DNA of 64,000 bases from Coniferiporia sulphurascens (Eukaryota > Basidiomycota > Agaricomycetes > Hymenochaetales > Hymenochaetaceae). The notes beneath the pieces are model-generated. The model searched no databases. It was not told where the DNA came from and was given only the letters and a program-made list of their open reading frames with translations. The position numbers and the translations under genes were made by a program. Positions 36,440-46,410 of the stretch are shown here, one piece after another (position 1 is the stretch's first letter; every line of letters begins with the position of its first letter). The stretch spans positions 868,001 through 932,000 of the forward strand of contig NBBA01000012.1 in NCBI GenBank assembly GCA_002794785.1, given 5' to 3'.

Positions 36440-37070
36440 GCACACATACAACCGTTCCGTGCCGGGCTGAACGTCCAGAGCTGTGTTACGACGGGAAAGT
36501 CATATTGGAGCACCAGTTTCTGACTTGCCGAATCGGTATCCGTCACAACCATCGAGTCACTTTGTGACTCCAAGGAGAAAGGATGGGATTATCATTCTGT
36601 ATACAGTTACAAAGTTAGACTGTATAAATACTACCAAACGTCGGAAACCAAGCTATTATGTACTTGTAAGCGTTCGGAGCGGAAGTGACAAGCTTCCACG
36701 CGGCCACGCCATTGGGGGAACCGCTTGAACGAGTTTGCCGTTATAAAGGTACTTCTTTGAGTTCACCCAATCTAATAGGTGGTAGTTGAAGAATGGCTTA
36801 CAGTCAGGTCGGCCCGAATATAACCACCGCGACCATCGAAGTCAGACTCTTTCTTTGTCGTAGAAACGGACTGGAGAGTAAATATGACTTCTACATTACT
36901 AGACGGGCAGGTGAGGTAAGTCCACTAAGGAGCAGTCATATTATCACTTGGTGGTGGGGTCCAAGGTATGGTATGTCAAACCTTAAAGTCTGGTTATTTA
37001 ATGATGGGGTATCTAGGTTATAGCCATCCGATAGTTTGGATTTTATAGTTGTTGCTTAGGCACTAACTGG
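36440..37070 (-). pseudogene. decayed lectin gene copy
   Basis: Read on the minus strand, the fragments follow lectin exon order. Near 37050 is NNYKIQTIG with stops soon after. At about 36790-36915 is an exon-2-like piece, WTYLTCPSSNVEVIFTLQS, ending GGYIRADLT before a good donor. Near 36660-36750 is exon 3, in which the GCGTGG of the AMAW codons is repeated (GCGTGGCCGCGTGG), an 8-base insertion that shifts the frame. At 36470-36570 are exons 4 and 5 (SMVVTDTDSASQKL then TQLWTFSPARN) apparently fused without the usual intron. Multiple lesions make this a clear pseudogene. Confidence 0.75.
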
Positions 37071-37884
37071 GGACATGGTATTTGGGACGTCTGGGACGAG
37101 AGAAAGAGCGACCATTGTTTTTGGTGATGCTATGAGTATTACAAGGAGGTATTTGTAGCTGTGCATATCTCGTACTTTTATACGCACAAAAGCTGCTATA
37201 GATAGTATTTTGGAGAGTGGCTTGATAGTTCCGAAATGATGTGACGGGACTGAAGCGACATAACAGAATCACAACTTGGAGAAATGCTAAGCATCAACCT
37301 GGTAGTGTAAGCCAACCCGCAGAGTGGCGGTGGAAGCTCACCAACTTGGAAGCCATTAATTGAAATTGAGGATCCCGAGGTGTGGCGGGCGCATGCTGGG
37401 TCACTATTATTAGGCTGAACACGAAGTAAGCAAAATATGGCTTAGGTCAGGCGCTTAACGCACTGCCAGTGGGCGCCACCAATGATGTGTTACATTCTCT
37501 AGATCACCCCAGACGCGGGGGATCCGGCGAGACGCTGGCAGTGACAGACAATTGCCAAATATCACATAATTCCTTCGGTCGTGAATGAATGCATAAGGCA
37601 TGCTCGGAACGACTCCGACCTATCTTTCACAGAGTCGCAATCATGAATCCTACTCGGGCATGAAGTTGGTACTGTTTCAAAGTACTGGATAGTACTAGTG
37701 GATTACGGATGTATATGACAGATCAGCAACAAAAAATCCAGTACGAAAACATATATTTATTCACAATTACATACAAACTCATTTCCGATAGTCCAGATCA
37801 GACACCCGCTCCTCAACAAACATTCAGCCGAAGAAGCTCCGGCTATGCGCGTATATCTTCTTGCAATCCTTACACGAGTCTCGA
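37071..37884. other. interval between two inverted lectin pseudogenes
   Basis: The part next to 37885 (about 37690-37884) matches the 3' flank of lectin gene 6, including the TGGATTTTTTGTTGCTGAT stretch. No gene is supported in the remainder. Confidence 0.5.
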
Positions 37885-38650
37885 TCACTCTTCCGGTGTG
37901 GACGACCAGAGTTGCGTAAGCTCAGACGCGTCAGCTAGGAGCTCCAGCTGGTTGACGGCAGAGGATGTTATGATCTAACGATTAGAACGATTAGCTATAT
38001 AGAGATTCAAGTGCAGAAAGAGCGAAGGGCTTACGCTGTTGACGTCTGACGCAATCATCGAGCCATTTCCGGAGAAAAGGTCATCGAATGGGATCAACCT
38101 GCGTCCGATTTAAGTGTGTGTGTACGAGCGCCGTAGGGACCACGGGTACTAAGCTAACACGTACTTGTAGACGAACGCGGCAGTCTCGACAAGCTTCCAC
38201 GCCATTGGGGCACCCCCTTGGACGAGCTTGTTGTTCTAGGACATCTCATTAGAATCCGTATAATGCTGTGGAAGATGAGCAAGAATGACTTACAGTAGAG
38301 TCAACGCGAACGTAGCCTCCACGATCGTCGAATGCAGTCTCACTGTCTGTCGTAGAGACTGACTGGAGCGTAAAGACGTTTTCATTGTCGCTGGACGGGT
38401 AAATGAGGTAGGTCCACTTAAGAGTATGCGAATCAGGATATCTCCAACGTTGTCTGAAGAAGTTACAGGTGGGGAGAGCAAAACTTACAAGCTGATTGTC
38501 CGTCGCCGGAGTATTTTCGCTTCACCCAAGGATAGGGTTTCCGTCGGCAGTTCCAGAACCAGAATTATCAAGAAAGTGTCCATACTCAAGATTCTGGACA
38601 TTATAGTTGCTAACGCTCTCAAGAGTTACGGCGTTCGGGGGCGCAGACAT
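37885..38650 (-). pseudogene. lectin-like gene 3 with one premature stop
   Basis: The closest relative is lectin gene 6. Exon 1 starts MSAPPNAVTLESVSNYNVQN and runs to NPILG, where the Trp codon of the family is TGA, followed in frame by SENTPATDNQL. The other four exons are undamaged: WTYLIYPSSDNENVFTLQS, KLVQGGAPMAWKLVETAA, PFDDLFSGNGSMIASDVNS and ELTQLWSSTPEE, with good splice sites and TGA at 37885. The TATA box seen in gene 6 reads TCTAAAAA here. A single nonsense change plus a weakened promoter suggests a young pseudogene. Recoding is possible but unsupported. Confidence 0.75.
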
Positions 38651-40736
38651 GGGAAGAGATGCTGCAGTAGATCGACGAGTACTCAAGAAAGGATATGGAT
38701 CTGGAGATTTCTCGTGAAAGCAGCCCATTCTTTTTAGACCCAAAGCCACTTCCATTGGACAGTTAGACTATACGGTTCCGCAAGGATTAAGAATTGGATT
38801 AAATTGAAGCGAGGTATATTTCCGAAATCACCGAACTAGAGGATAGAAGACAAATGATGGACACTTAGTGGCGCTTAATGATAGTACGGCTTGGAATCCA
38901 GTCGATTGGGATTCCAAGGTATGACAGGCGCTTTCCAGTGCGCTTATGTTTGTGAATACAAAACAAACAAAGCATAGGTTGGAGAATTGCTTGACTTCAT
39001 GGGCGTTTAGTAGCAGTGGTTTCGGTCTGCCTGTCATCGACTCGGAGACAAATCCAGCGAAGACTCATCAACTCGGTTGGAATCGCCAGTAGGTCCGTAC
39101 ATTTGGCCAAGCACCACTCCGAAACTGTCTTAGTGATAGTGAGCTTAGAGCGCTTTCATAATAATTCCAAGTGTGCTTGAGCTGCGCATCTTCAAAGGCG
39201 ACTTCATGGAGGGCCGTGGTCAAGAAAAAAGCCAGCTCCGAGTCAAACTTCAGACTCGGCAAGAAGGTTCAAGCGCACGTGTGATGATCTGTCACGCCAT
39301 ATTGCGTCTTGTGACGAACGGCTGTTGCCGCGTGACGCTGAAGACTCTGGTCAGTTCATCTCGTTGTAACTTGTCAACTGCTGGCACTAGGTAGTGCATG
39401 CTCGCTGGGCCGATTCGACCGCTGAAGGACGGAGGCTGCCTTCTGCACATACTATCTTGAATAAGCGTCTTCTTCTTCAATCATGGGCATCAGCCTGCTG
39501 TTTTCCCGGGGCGCTTGGGTGCAATGAGCAACAGCTGCAACATGTCAACTACCCCCACGACCGCAAGAATTTGACCAACGTTGCACATTGTACCGAAGAC
39601 AATTTGCCCTATAAATATACTCTCATGTTATACCTGCCTCCTATCCGATCTACCTGTCGTGGCTTCAGCGCAGACCTTTGTTTTCGGGTGACCACATTCG
39701 TTCGATTATGTCATGCAGTTTTTCTTTACCGACCGCTGATAGTTTAAAAAAATTTTTAATCCGTGAATTCTCCGCATAACGAAGATGCATTGGCCCTTTT
39801 CAGACGTTCAGACAGTGTTAAGTCGAGTATTACTTGGCGGAGGGGCCTGCCGACGGAGACCGAACCTCACTTTTTTGGGACAATATACCTTCACTGTGAG
39901 CAGTCTCTACATTATCGGTGCGGACTACTAGGAAGAAAAGAGACGAGCCAGTCAGAATCGTTTCTACAACGAGCCTCCTTGCTATATCAAGTCTTCCGGG
40001 AAATCTTTCATCGAGACAATAAGGCTTTGTATACAATACGGAAAGAACAGGGCATCCTCCTCTGCAATTTCAGACCATGTTACTGCAATTAATCCCTTCT
40101 GACTCCGGTAGCATCAATACGCGGCTCATCTGACTACAAAGTCCCAACGGTCTTCGGGTTCTGGATGCGAACTTAGGAAGTCGGCGATGCATCTCCGAAT
40201 GCACCGATCAAAGCGCTGGATTTTTAAGCGAGTCTGCCAGATGGTGAGTGCGACTGTGTCGCAAGTCGCAATTAGCCGTGCGTATGGTGACTAATTGGCG
40301 GATAAGGGGAGGGAGAGGTCCGCTTTGGTCAGAAGAGACCCTTCAAGGTCTTTATTCAAAGCTATTTCAAATCTCCCATCCATTTCAGTTCTTCCCTGTT
40401 TTTCCGATGGACAAAGCAGAATGTTTCGCTTATGAGAAGGCGCCCACGAGGGCAGGACACCATGACCTCCGTCACAAGCTTCTAAGGACGGGGGCTAGGC
40501 GATCCGATGACTGGTGAGTATACAAGCCATCACTTTATTCCTGTCTCTCGAGTTGACCTGATGGGACGACAGAGTTCCCAATATGAACTTTTGATACTGA
40601 TACTAACAGTGAACCTGTGCTTTTACATACTTCCAACGTTATTGGGCTTCCTTCCTATTGGTAGAAAGGTATGGGAAGTTTCCGCTCAACAAATTTAAGC
40701 GAGCATGAATTATAGAACAGTCCAGTAAACTTCTAA
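38651..40736. other. gene-free interval between duplication units
   Basis: The part 38700-39260 (minus strand) is related to the upstream flank of lectin gene 6 (45.8-46.35 kb), including TTTGAAGATGCGCAGCTCAA. From about 40190 it becomes the left shoulder of unit B. The middle holds nothing recognised. Confidence 0.5.
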
Positions 40737-41171
40737 GGGCCCGCTCGGCTGCACAGGTTAGCTAACTTTTTGCTAGTTAACTGAGAGTGACGGTACCCTT
40801 GTCACATTGATTGTATCACATCCTAACCATATATAGTATTTTAGTCATTGATTTCTTTCTTTGGAATGTTCTCCTCACCAAAAGAGGGCTAAGATTACTC
40901 GGCCTGTCGGTCGGTGAAGTAACACGGGTGACTTCCTTATGGGGGACTGGAAGTTAGCTAAAAAGTTGACTTGTCACTGGTGTGACTCAATCTGCCGGTA
41001 TGCCGTATTAATTGGCCTTCTTTATAAAAGTTCCATGGTTTTATATGGAGTTTTTGATAATGTAATTGGTCTAATACGGTTAGCCTATCAGTGTAATCAT
41101 TGTGACCAGGGTGCTGTCACTTTCAGTTAACTAAAAGAAAAGTTGTCTAACTTGTGCAGCCGAGCGGGCCC
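40737..41171. mobile_element. Harbinger/Tourist-like short element (MITE), 435 bp
   Basis: Terminal inverted repeats start GGGCCCGCTCGGCTGCACAG on the left; the right end CTTGTGCAGCCGAGCGGGCCC mirrors it, and pairing extends imperfectly for about 55-60 bases. Both ends are flanked by TAA (40734-40736 and 41172-41174), the 3-base target duplication typical of PIF/Harbinger elements. There is no open frame of useful size inside, so it is non-autonomous. Confidence 0.85.
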
Positions 41172-41895
41172 TAATTCGGTTCCTAAATCAAATGCGCTAT
41201 GGCGAGCGAAACTTATTTCGGATCAGGAAATCTTTTGCCCCGTCTGCAATGAAGTCACCTTTCTGCATATCATTGTTGTTGAGTATTCGAAATTGGAGTG
41301 TTTCCCATGCATCCGCCGCAAAATGATTTCTTCTGACTCCGATCAAAAGGCCCGTGATGCCATCTAAACCTGTCATTCTCGGCCCGATCTGTACTCTATG
41401 CAAACTGAGCGCTCTGTGCGGACGTTACATGAGTAATTCAACTAGATAAACGCGTTTTTCATGTGGAACAAGTCAGCTCGATAAACAAAAATGTAAGCCA
41501 GCTACTTGTGTTCGTGTATCCTGCTGAATGTGCTCCCATGGAATGGAACATGAACTGGTCCTCATGGTCGAGATGACTACCGAACGCTAACACTCTGTCC
41601 CACCATTTCCATCTCTCGCTGTGGGAGCATTGTGCACCGACGTGGGTCATATTGCGCTGGGAAAGGTCGTACCTTCAGCAGAACCAGTAACTGTACCTGT
41701 CAAAAATCAGTCTCCGTCGACCCTTCTCTGTACGATTTCATTGGAAAGAAGCAGATGGCCCGAAAGTTTTCTAGTCATTAATTACTTGCTCTTCTGACCG
41801 CGGCACGAGAGCGCACAATCTTTCACTCTTGTCCCCTCATCAAATGGTGACCCAGGTCGTTCAATGATGAGTAAGGTCTGGACAGCTCATTTGCG
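41172..41895. other. upstream region of lectin gene 4
   Basis: No gene is seen. A stretch near 41390-41440 with CAAACTGAGCG and CTGTGCGGAC recurs at about 45790-45840 upstream of lectin gene 6. The last 100 bases match the promoter of lectin gene 1. Confidence 0.45.
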
Positions 41896-41902
41896 TATAA
41901 AA
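41896..41902 (+). promoter_or_regulatory. TATA box of lectin gene 4
   Basis: TATAAAA 114 bases upstream of the ATG, in the same surroundings (TATAAAATGTA) as in lectin gene 1. Confidence 0.6.
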
Positions 41903-42015
41903 TGTACTGTCTTTTACCCCAATGGCCCTCAGCTCGAAGTAATTTCCCGAGAGCAGCCGTAGGACAACAACCAATCCAGCCACTACCAAGACTTCGTCTA
42001 ATATCGCTTGCTGAA

Positions 42016-42762
42016 ATGGTTGGTCTCGCATCTATCTCTCCTTCCGCAAACGTCGTGGCGCCCGTTAGTGGCAACAACTATACAATCCAGAACATCGGTT
42101 TCGGACACTGGCTTGACAATGACAACTCCTCCCTCGTCGACGGAAATCCCATTCTCGCTTGGTCTCAGAACAGCCCAGAGACAAGCAACCAGATCGTACG
42201 TCTTCAGCTAGGGCGCATCCTCGGCTCTTCGGTGCCAACCGTTTATGATTACATTAGTGGACATACCTTACGTACCCGACAACCAGCGGTGCCACCGTGT
42301 TCACCCTTCAGGCGCTTTCCACTTCTCAGAACGAGACAAGCTTTGGAGGCAGAGGAGGCTATGTTCGTGTGAACTCAACCGTAAGACTTGAGCCTTTTTG
42401 TTATAAATGGCTAAGCTCATATGACAATTATTTTAAGACCGGAAAGCTCGTTCAGGGAGGCCAGCCTCTAGTCTGGACGCTCGTCGAAGCTGCACCGAAC
42501 GTTTACAAGTGCGTGAAGTCGCATAGCTCTGATACTGTGCATATAACAAAGCATAATACAGGTTCGCGCCATTTGACGATGTCTTCTCGGCCGGCGGAAA
42601 GCTTGTGGCAACCGATGTCAATAGCGTATGTACTCCGAGATTATCTAGTTTACAAGGTCTAATGAATCTTCTAAGACTATTACATCCGCTGAAAACAACC
42701 AAGTAGCGCTTCAAGTCGACGAATCTTCTCTTCAGCAGCTCTGGTCGTTCAACACATTTTAA
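42016..42762 (+). CDS. lectin-like beta-trefoil protein 4
   Basis: Paralog of lectin gene 1 in unit B. It starts [20 protein letters not shown] and shares YTIQNIGFGHWLDN and NNYTIQNIG-type repeats, then WTYLTYPTTSGATVFTLQAL, GGYVRVNST, KLVQGGQPLVWTLVEAAP, a DVNS block and QQLWSFNTF. Five exons, four introns, open to TAA at 42760. Exon 1 and intron 1 differ clearly from gene 1, whereas exons 2-4 and introns 2-3 differ at only a few positions. No signal peptide. Confidence 0.8.
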
Positions 42763-43203
42763 GCGCGCGGGAAAGTTTTAGTACTAAGCAACATAAAGGA
42801 TAGGTCCGCCTGCTGTTCTATTGATCGTGTTGAGTGTAACCGTAGCTTGAAATTATCTGTGTGAAATGAAATGCCCTGTGTCTGAAAAATCCAAATGTCG
42901 TGCTGTTACTACTGTCTCTCCATTTTACAGAATCGAGCCGTTGATAAATACATGTACTCGCCTTATGGTTCTAAAGGGGCACTAGGTAGGAGATAGCAGT
43001 CTCATATCCTTTTTTTTGAGGGCTTTCAGTCTATTGCACCATAAACGCCTTCGCTTGCGATTTCCCGTGGACTTTGGTAAGAGCGACTCGGATGGCCTAC
43101 CGCGGATCTTTGGATTAAAACGCCGACCGCGCGACATAGTCACGTGTATAAAGGTCATTATGTCATTCCTTTATAAGGCTAGTGAGATCAAGTTCAAGAT
43201 ATA
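42763..43203. other. 3' flank of lectin gene 4
   Basis: Closely matches the 3' flank of lectin gene 1, including TGCTGTTCTATTGATCGTG. It ends at the TA where the pogo-like element is inserted. Confidence 0.55.
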
Positions 43204-43772
43204 CAGTCGAACCTCCCATAACGGATGGAGGTTGGTGGAACACAAAAATATCCGTTATGGGAGGTTATCCCACTATGAGAGGTCCAAATTATTATGTAAT
43301 TAGTTATAGATTTTTTCTTCAAAAGCGTGCTTGGGTGAAACATGCAGTATTCATTTCTCTGTGCAATGAACAAGCCAGATCCTTTTGTTGTGGGCCTGCA
43401 GCTGCCAACAAAGAGACCGCCAGTGTTGTGAAATGAGATTCAAACCAGGATTTAGGGAGTGGGAATAATGCTAGTCCTCTGAGGGGGGTATGCGGCTGGA
43501 TTTTTGAGTATATGATGTGCCCCATCCGTTATGAACTTGGTGGAAGGACACAAAAAACAAACAAAAAGCAATACAGACATGTAAATTTGCACCAATAACC
43601 TCTCATAATGGATAAAATTTTGCCATTTGGCTATCCATTATGCATTATAAAAATACATCCGTTATAACATGGGGATTTCGTGACTACCAGGGCCAACTTG
43701 GTGGAAGCCCCAAACTACCCATTATGGGAGGTTATCCGTTATGAGAGGTACCCGTTATGGGAGGTTCGACTG
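43204..43772. mobile_element. pogo-like (Tc1/mariner) short element, 569 bp
   Basis: The left end CAGTCGAACCTCCCATAACG and the right end CGTTATGGGAGGTTCGACTG are perfect inverted copies over 20 bases. Both are flanked by TA (43202-43203 and 43773-43774), the usual target of this superfamily. CAGT..GAACC ends are typical of pogo/Fot elements. Several further CGTTATGGGAGGTT-like subterminal repeats lie inside both ends. No transposase frame remains. Confidence 0.85.
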
Positions 43773-43905
43773 TACTGTACTACCTCATCTCTTCTCCCCC
43801 ACCGCAAAAAGGAGATTAAGCTCAGTGTGTGGAAATACATTGTCTCCATAATGGTAATATTTTTTTAATTTTAAAGCATATACAGCAGCACTGAACAGAC
43901 TTGGC

Positions 43906-44148
43906 TCACCTAAGAATTTGTTGAATTGTTACAGTAGTCTTGTGACGGTCAGAGTAGATGCGGGCGTCTCCGAGTCGCTCGTTTTCCGAGGTGGTGGCGG
44001 CAAAGCCAACACGGCAGACGTAAGGGAAGAACGGGTTTGGCGTGTCCCAAACGTTGGAGACGATCATATAGCGCCATAGCCTGTTGGTGTCGCAAGGCGT
44101 GCGACTTTTGAACAGAACTACGTAATAGGTGTGGTACCGATATACCGT
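43906..44148 (-). other. possible orphan exon of an unrecognised gene
   Basis: After an acceptor-like GCGCAG, the minus strand is open for about 80 codons: TVYRYHTYYVVLFKSRTPCD, then WRYMIVSNVWDTPNPFFPYV, then ERLGDARIYSDRH, ending QQILR and TGA at 43906. The composition is protein-like, rich in Tyr, Trp and Phe, but I recognise no family. Unit A has a diverged copy at about 33880-33990, where RPYYVTLIESHTPCGHG aligns to it. It lies upstream of lectin gene 5 on the opposite strand. It may be the last exon of a lost gene; I found no convincing upstream exons. Confidence 0.35.
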
Positions 44149-44654
44149 CTGCGCGCTTCAACACATCAATACCGTAAGGTCTCAAAATCACCAAGCTCGA
44201 CTTTTCTCGATCTGTCATCTCAAATGAAGATCACGGTCGCGCTTCAAGTCAACTCGGAAGATGCCACTGTCTCAGAACGAGTCCTATTTCTGCTGACCCC
44301 ACAGGTTCCAAAATTGATCCTTTAGTTTCAAACACCGTCTTATAGAGTGCTTCCGTGTCTTGCCTGAAGTCTGCGACGAGGTTCTGCAGACGCCCATGCG
44401 CGCTTGGAAAACAAAATCGAAGTCACGAGTCAGTCTCGAATCCTCGGAATATATCCTTCCATGTCCTGCGATCGTTTTCAATAGCGCCTAGTGCTGTGGG
44501 CATACCAGTCACTTTGATTTCTCGACAGCTGGAGTACGTCGTGCCACGTTACCCGGATCTTCTGGGCTCTCTCCTGCTTCCTGTTTCTCGGTCCCCACTC
44601 GGTTGCTCAGCTACCACTTTTGTGTCTTGAAAATAAAAGGCTAGATTTCGTTTG

Positions 44655-44661
44655 TATAAAA
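44655..44661 (+). promoter_or_regulatory. TATA box of lectin gene 5
   Basis: TATAAAA followed by GGGGTCTACTTT, the same context as the second TATA box of lectin gene 2. Confidence 0.55.
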
Positions 44662-44729
44662 GGGGTCTACTTTTATGGGACATCTTCAGCTTTATACACT
44701 ACTCTCAAGCCCTCGTATACACCTTTATC

Positions 44730-45514
44730 ATGGTCGCTCTCGCTAACATCCCGGCTGTACCGAACGCAGTGCCTCCAGCCAGCGGCGGCACATACACCGT
44801 CCAAAACATGGCATACTCCAACTGGCTCGATAACTCATATTTCGACCCGAGTGACGGAAATCCCATCCTCGAGTGGAGCCACCGCAGAACGTCCCGGAGA
44901 CAAACAATCAGATCGTGAGCTCGCATCCTCGTTAGTGTCGCCATTGACCTGACAAACATTTTCTTCAGTGGACCTATCTTACATATCCCTCAAGCGACGG
45001 AGAAACTGTTTTCACCCTCCAGAATGTCGCTACGACCGATGATGATACGGGCTTCGGAGGACGTGGAGGATACATGAGCGTCGACCCTAAGGTACGAAAC
45101 ATGCCCTTATCTTTAAACTGTAAGGGTAGTTAATCCACATCTAGACCAACAAACTTGTCCAAAGAGGAGCCCCAACGGCGTGGAAGCTCTTGGAAACCGC
45201 TGCTCTTATTTATAAGTGTGTAATGTTTTTTTTTCGAATTGCAGCCAGCTAATGAATATTTTTTTTGGTCTTGCAGGATGATTCCGTTCGATGACTTTCT
45301 TTCCGGAAATGGTTCAATGATTGCATCGGATGTGAACAGTGTAAGCTTCCCATTGATTACGGCTTTTTTCGCTTCCGATTTGCTCACTTACCACTCTGCC
45401 ACCTTTGTCTATCTTCAGATCGTTTCTTCCTCTGCGACAAATCAGCTAGAACTTCTGGCGGATGCGTCGGAGCTCACACGGCTCTGGGCGTTTAACCCGA
45501 CCGAACCCGCGTAA
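44730..45514 (+). pseudogene. lectin-like gene 5 with exon 1 frameshift
   Basis: Paralog of lectin gene 2. Exon 1 starts MVALANIPAVPNAVPPASGG and is in frame to NPILEWSH. There, relative to the family, about five extra bases (around 44878-44886) shift the frame, so the conserved PETNNQI block can be read only in another frame. Exons 2-5 are clean: WTYLTYPSSDGETVFTLQNV, KLVQRGAPTAWKLLETAA, PFDDFLSGNGSMIASDVNS and ELTRLWAFNPTEPA, with TAA at 45512. If the base calls are right, the product is truncated before the second strand set. Otherwise this would be an intact gene. Confidence 0.7.
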
Positions 45515-46324
45515 ATGGCTGAAGTAATGAAAAGGATATGGATGCTGTTCAAATCGGGGTTTTGTCAGCTGATATTTCTTAATAAGGTGCATATGCACGC
45601 TTTATGGCTGAAACTATTTTGTGTATGAGAGGAATGATAAAGCAAAGTGTGTTTTCCTGCTGTCAGTGTATATCGCTCAGTGTCAGAACACACAAGATTC
45701 GGAGTTGATTGTCCATGTGGAATAAGAAGGGAATGTGAATAAAAGCGGCGCAAAGACCCGCGATGCCCTCTGAATTCGGCATTCTCAATCCTATTTGTAC
45801 TTTATACAAACTGAGCGTTCTGTGCGGACATTACATGGATATTTCAACCACGACTTTACAGAGGCCTTTGAAGATGCGCAGCTCAATCACACTCGGAATC
45901 GTTATGAAGCGCTCCAAGTCCACCATCACCAAGACAGTTTCGAAGTGGTGATATGAAGCTACTAACGATTCCAATTTCCAACTTCGTCTACGAGTCTTCG
46001 CCGGATTTGGCTCGATATGAAAGGCAGCCCGAAACCACCGCCGCGGACGCCGACTGGCAGGAAGTCAAGCACCTCTCCAATCCGTACTTTGTTTGCTTTA
46101 TCCACAAACATAAGCGCATTGGAAAGTGCCTGTCATGCTTGAAATTCCAATCGACTGGCTTCCAAGCCATATCATTACGTGCCACTGCACTTAGCATCTA
46201 TCATTTGTCTTCTATCCTCTAGTTTGGTGATTTCGGAGACATGTCTCGCTTCAGTCTAATCCAATTCTTCATCCTTGTGGAACCGTATTATCTAACCATT
46301 ATTTAATGGAAGTGGATTTGGGTC
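45515..46324. other. flank between lectin genes 5 and 6
   Basis: The first 200 bases match the 3' flank of lectin gene 2. From about 45840 it matches the inverted upstream flank of lectin pseudogene 3. No gene is supported. Confidence 0.5.
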
Positions 46325-46331
46325 TATAAAA
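46325..46331 (+). promoter_or_regulatory. TATA box of lectin gene 6
   Basis: TATAAAA 86 bases before the ATG; the matching position in pseudogene 3 has lost the TATA core. Confidence 0.6.
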
Positions 46332-46410
46332 AGGGAGCTGCTTTCACGAGAAACATCCAAGTCCATACGCCCTCCTGAATACTCGTCGATTTACTACAGC
46401 AACTCTTTCC

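Larger units (their letters stand above)
40190..45730 (+). repeat. segmental duplication, unit B
   Basis: Partner of unit A (30010-35760), with the same order: shoulder, lectin type 1, intergenic exon remnant, lectin type 2, 3' flank. A Harbinger-like and a pogo-like element are present here and absent from the matching places in unit A. They therefore probably inserted after the duplication or were lost from A. Edges are approximate. Confidence 0.7.

Noticed and set aside
40248..40517. Open frame near the left edge of unit B as a gene
   Set aside because: The matching sequence in unit A at about 30050-30330 does not keep the same frame, so it looks like duplicated non-coding flank.
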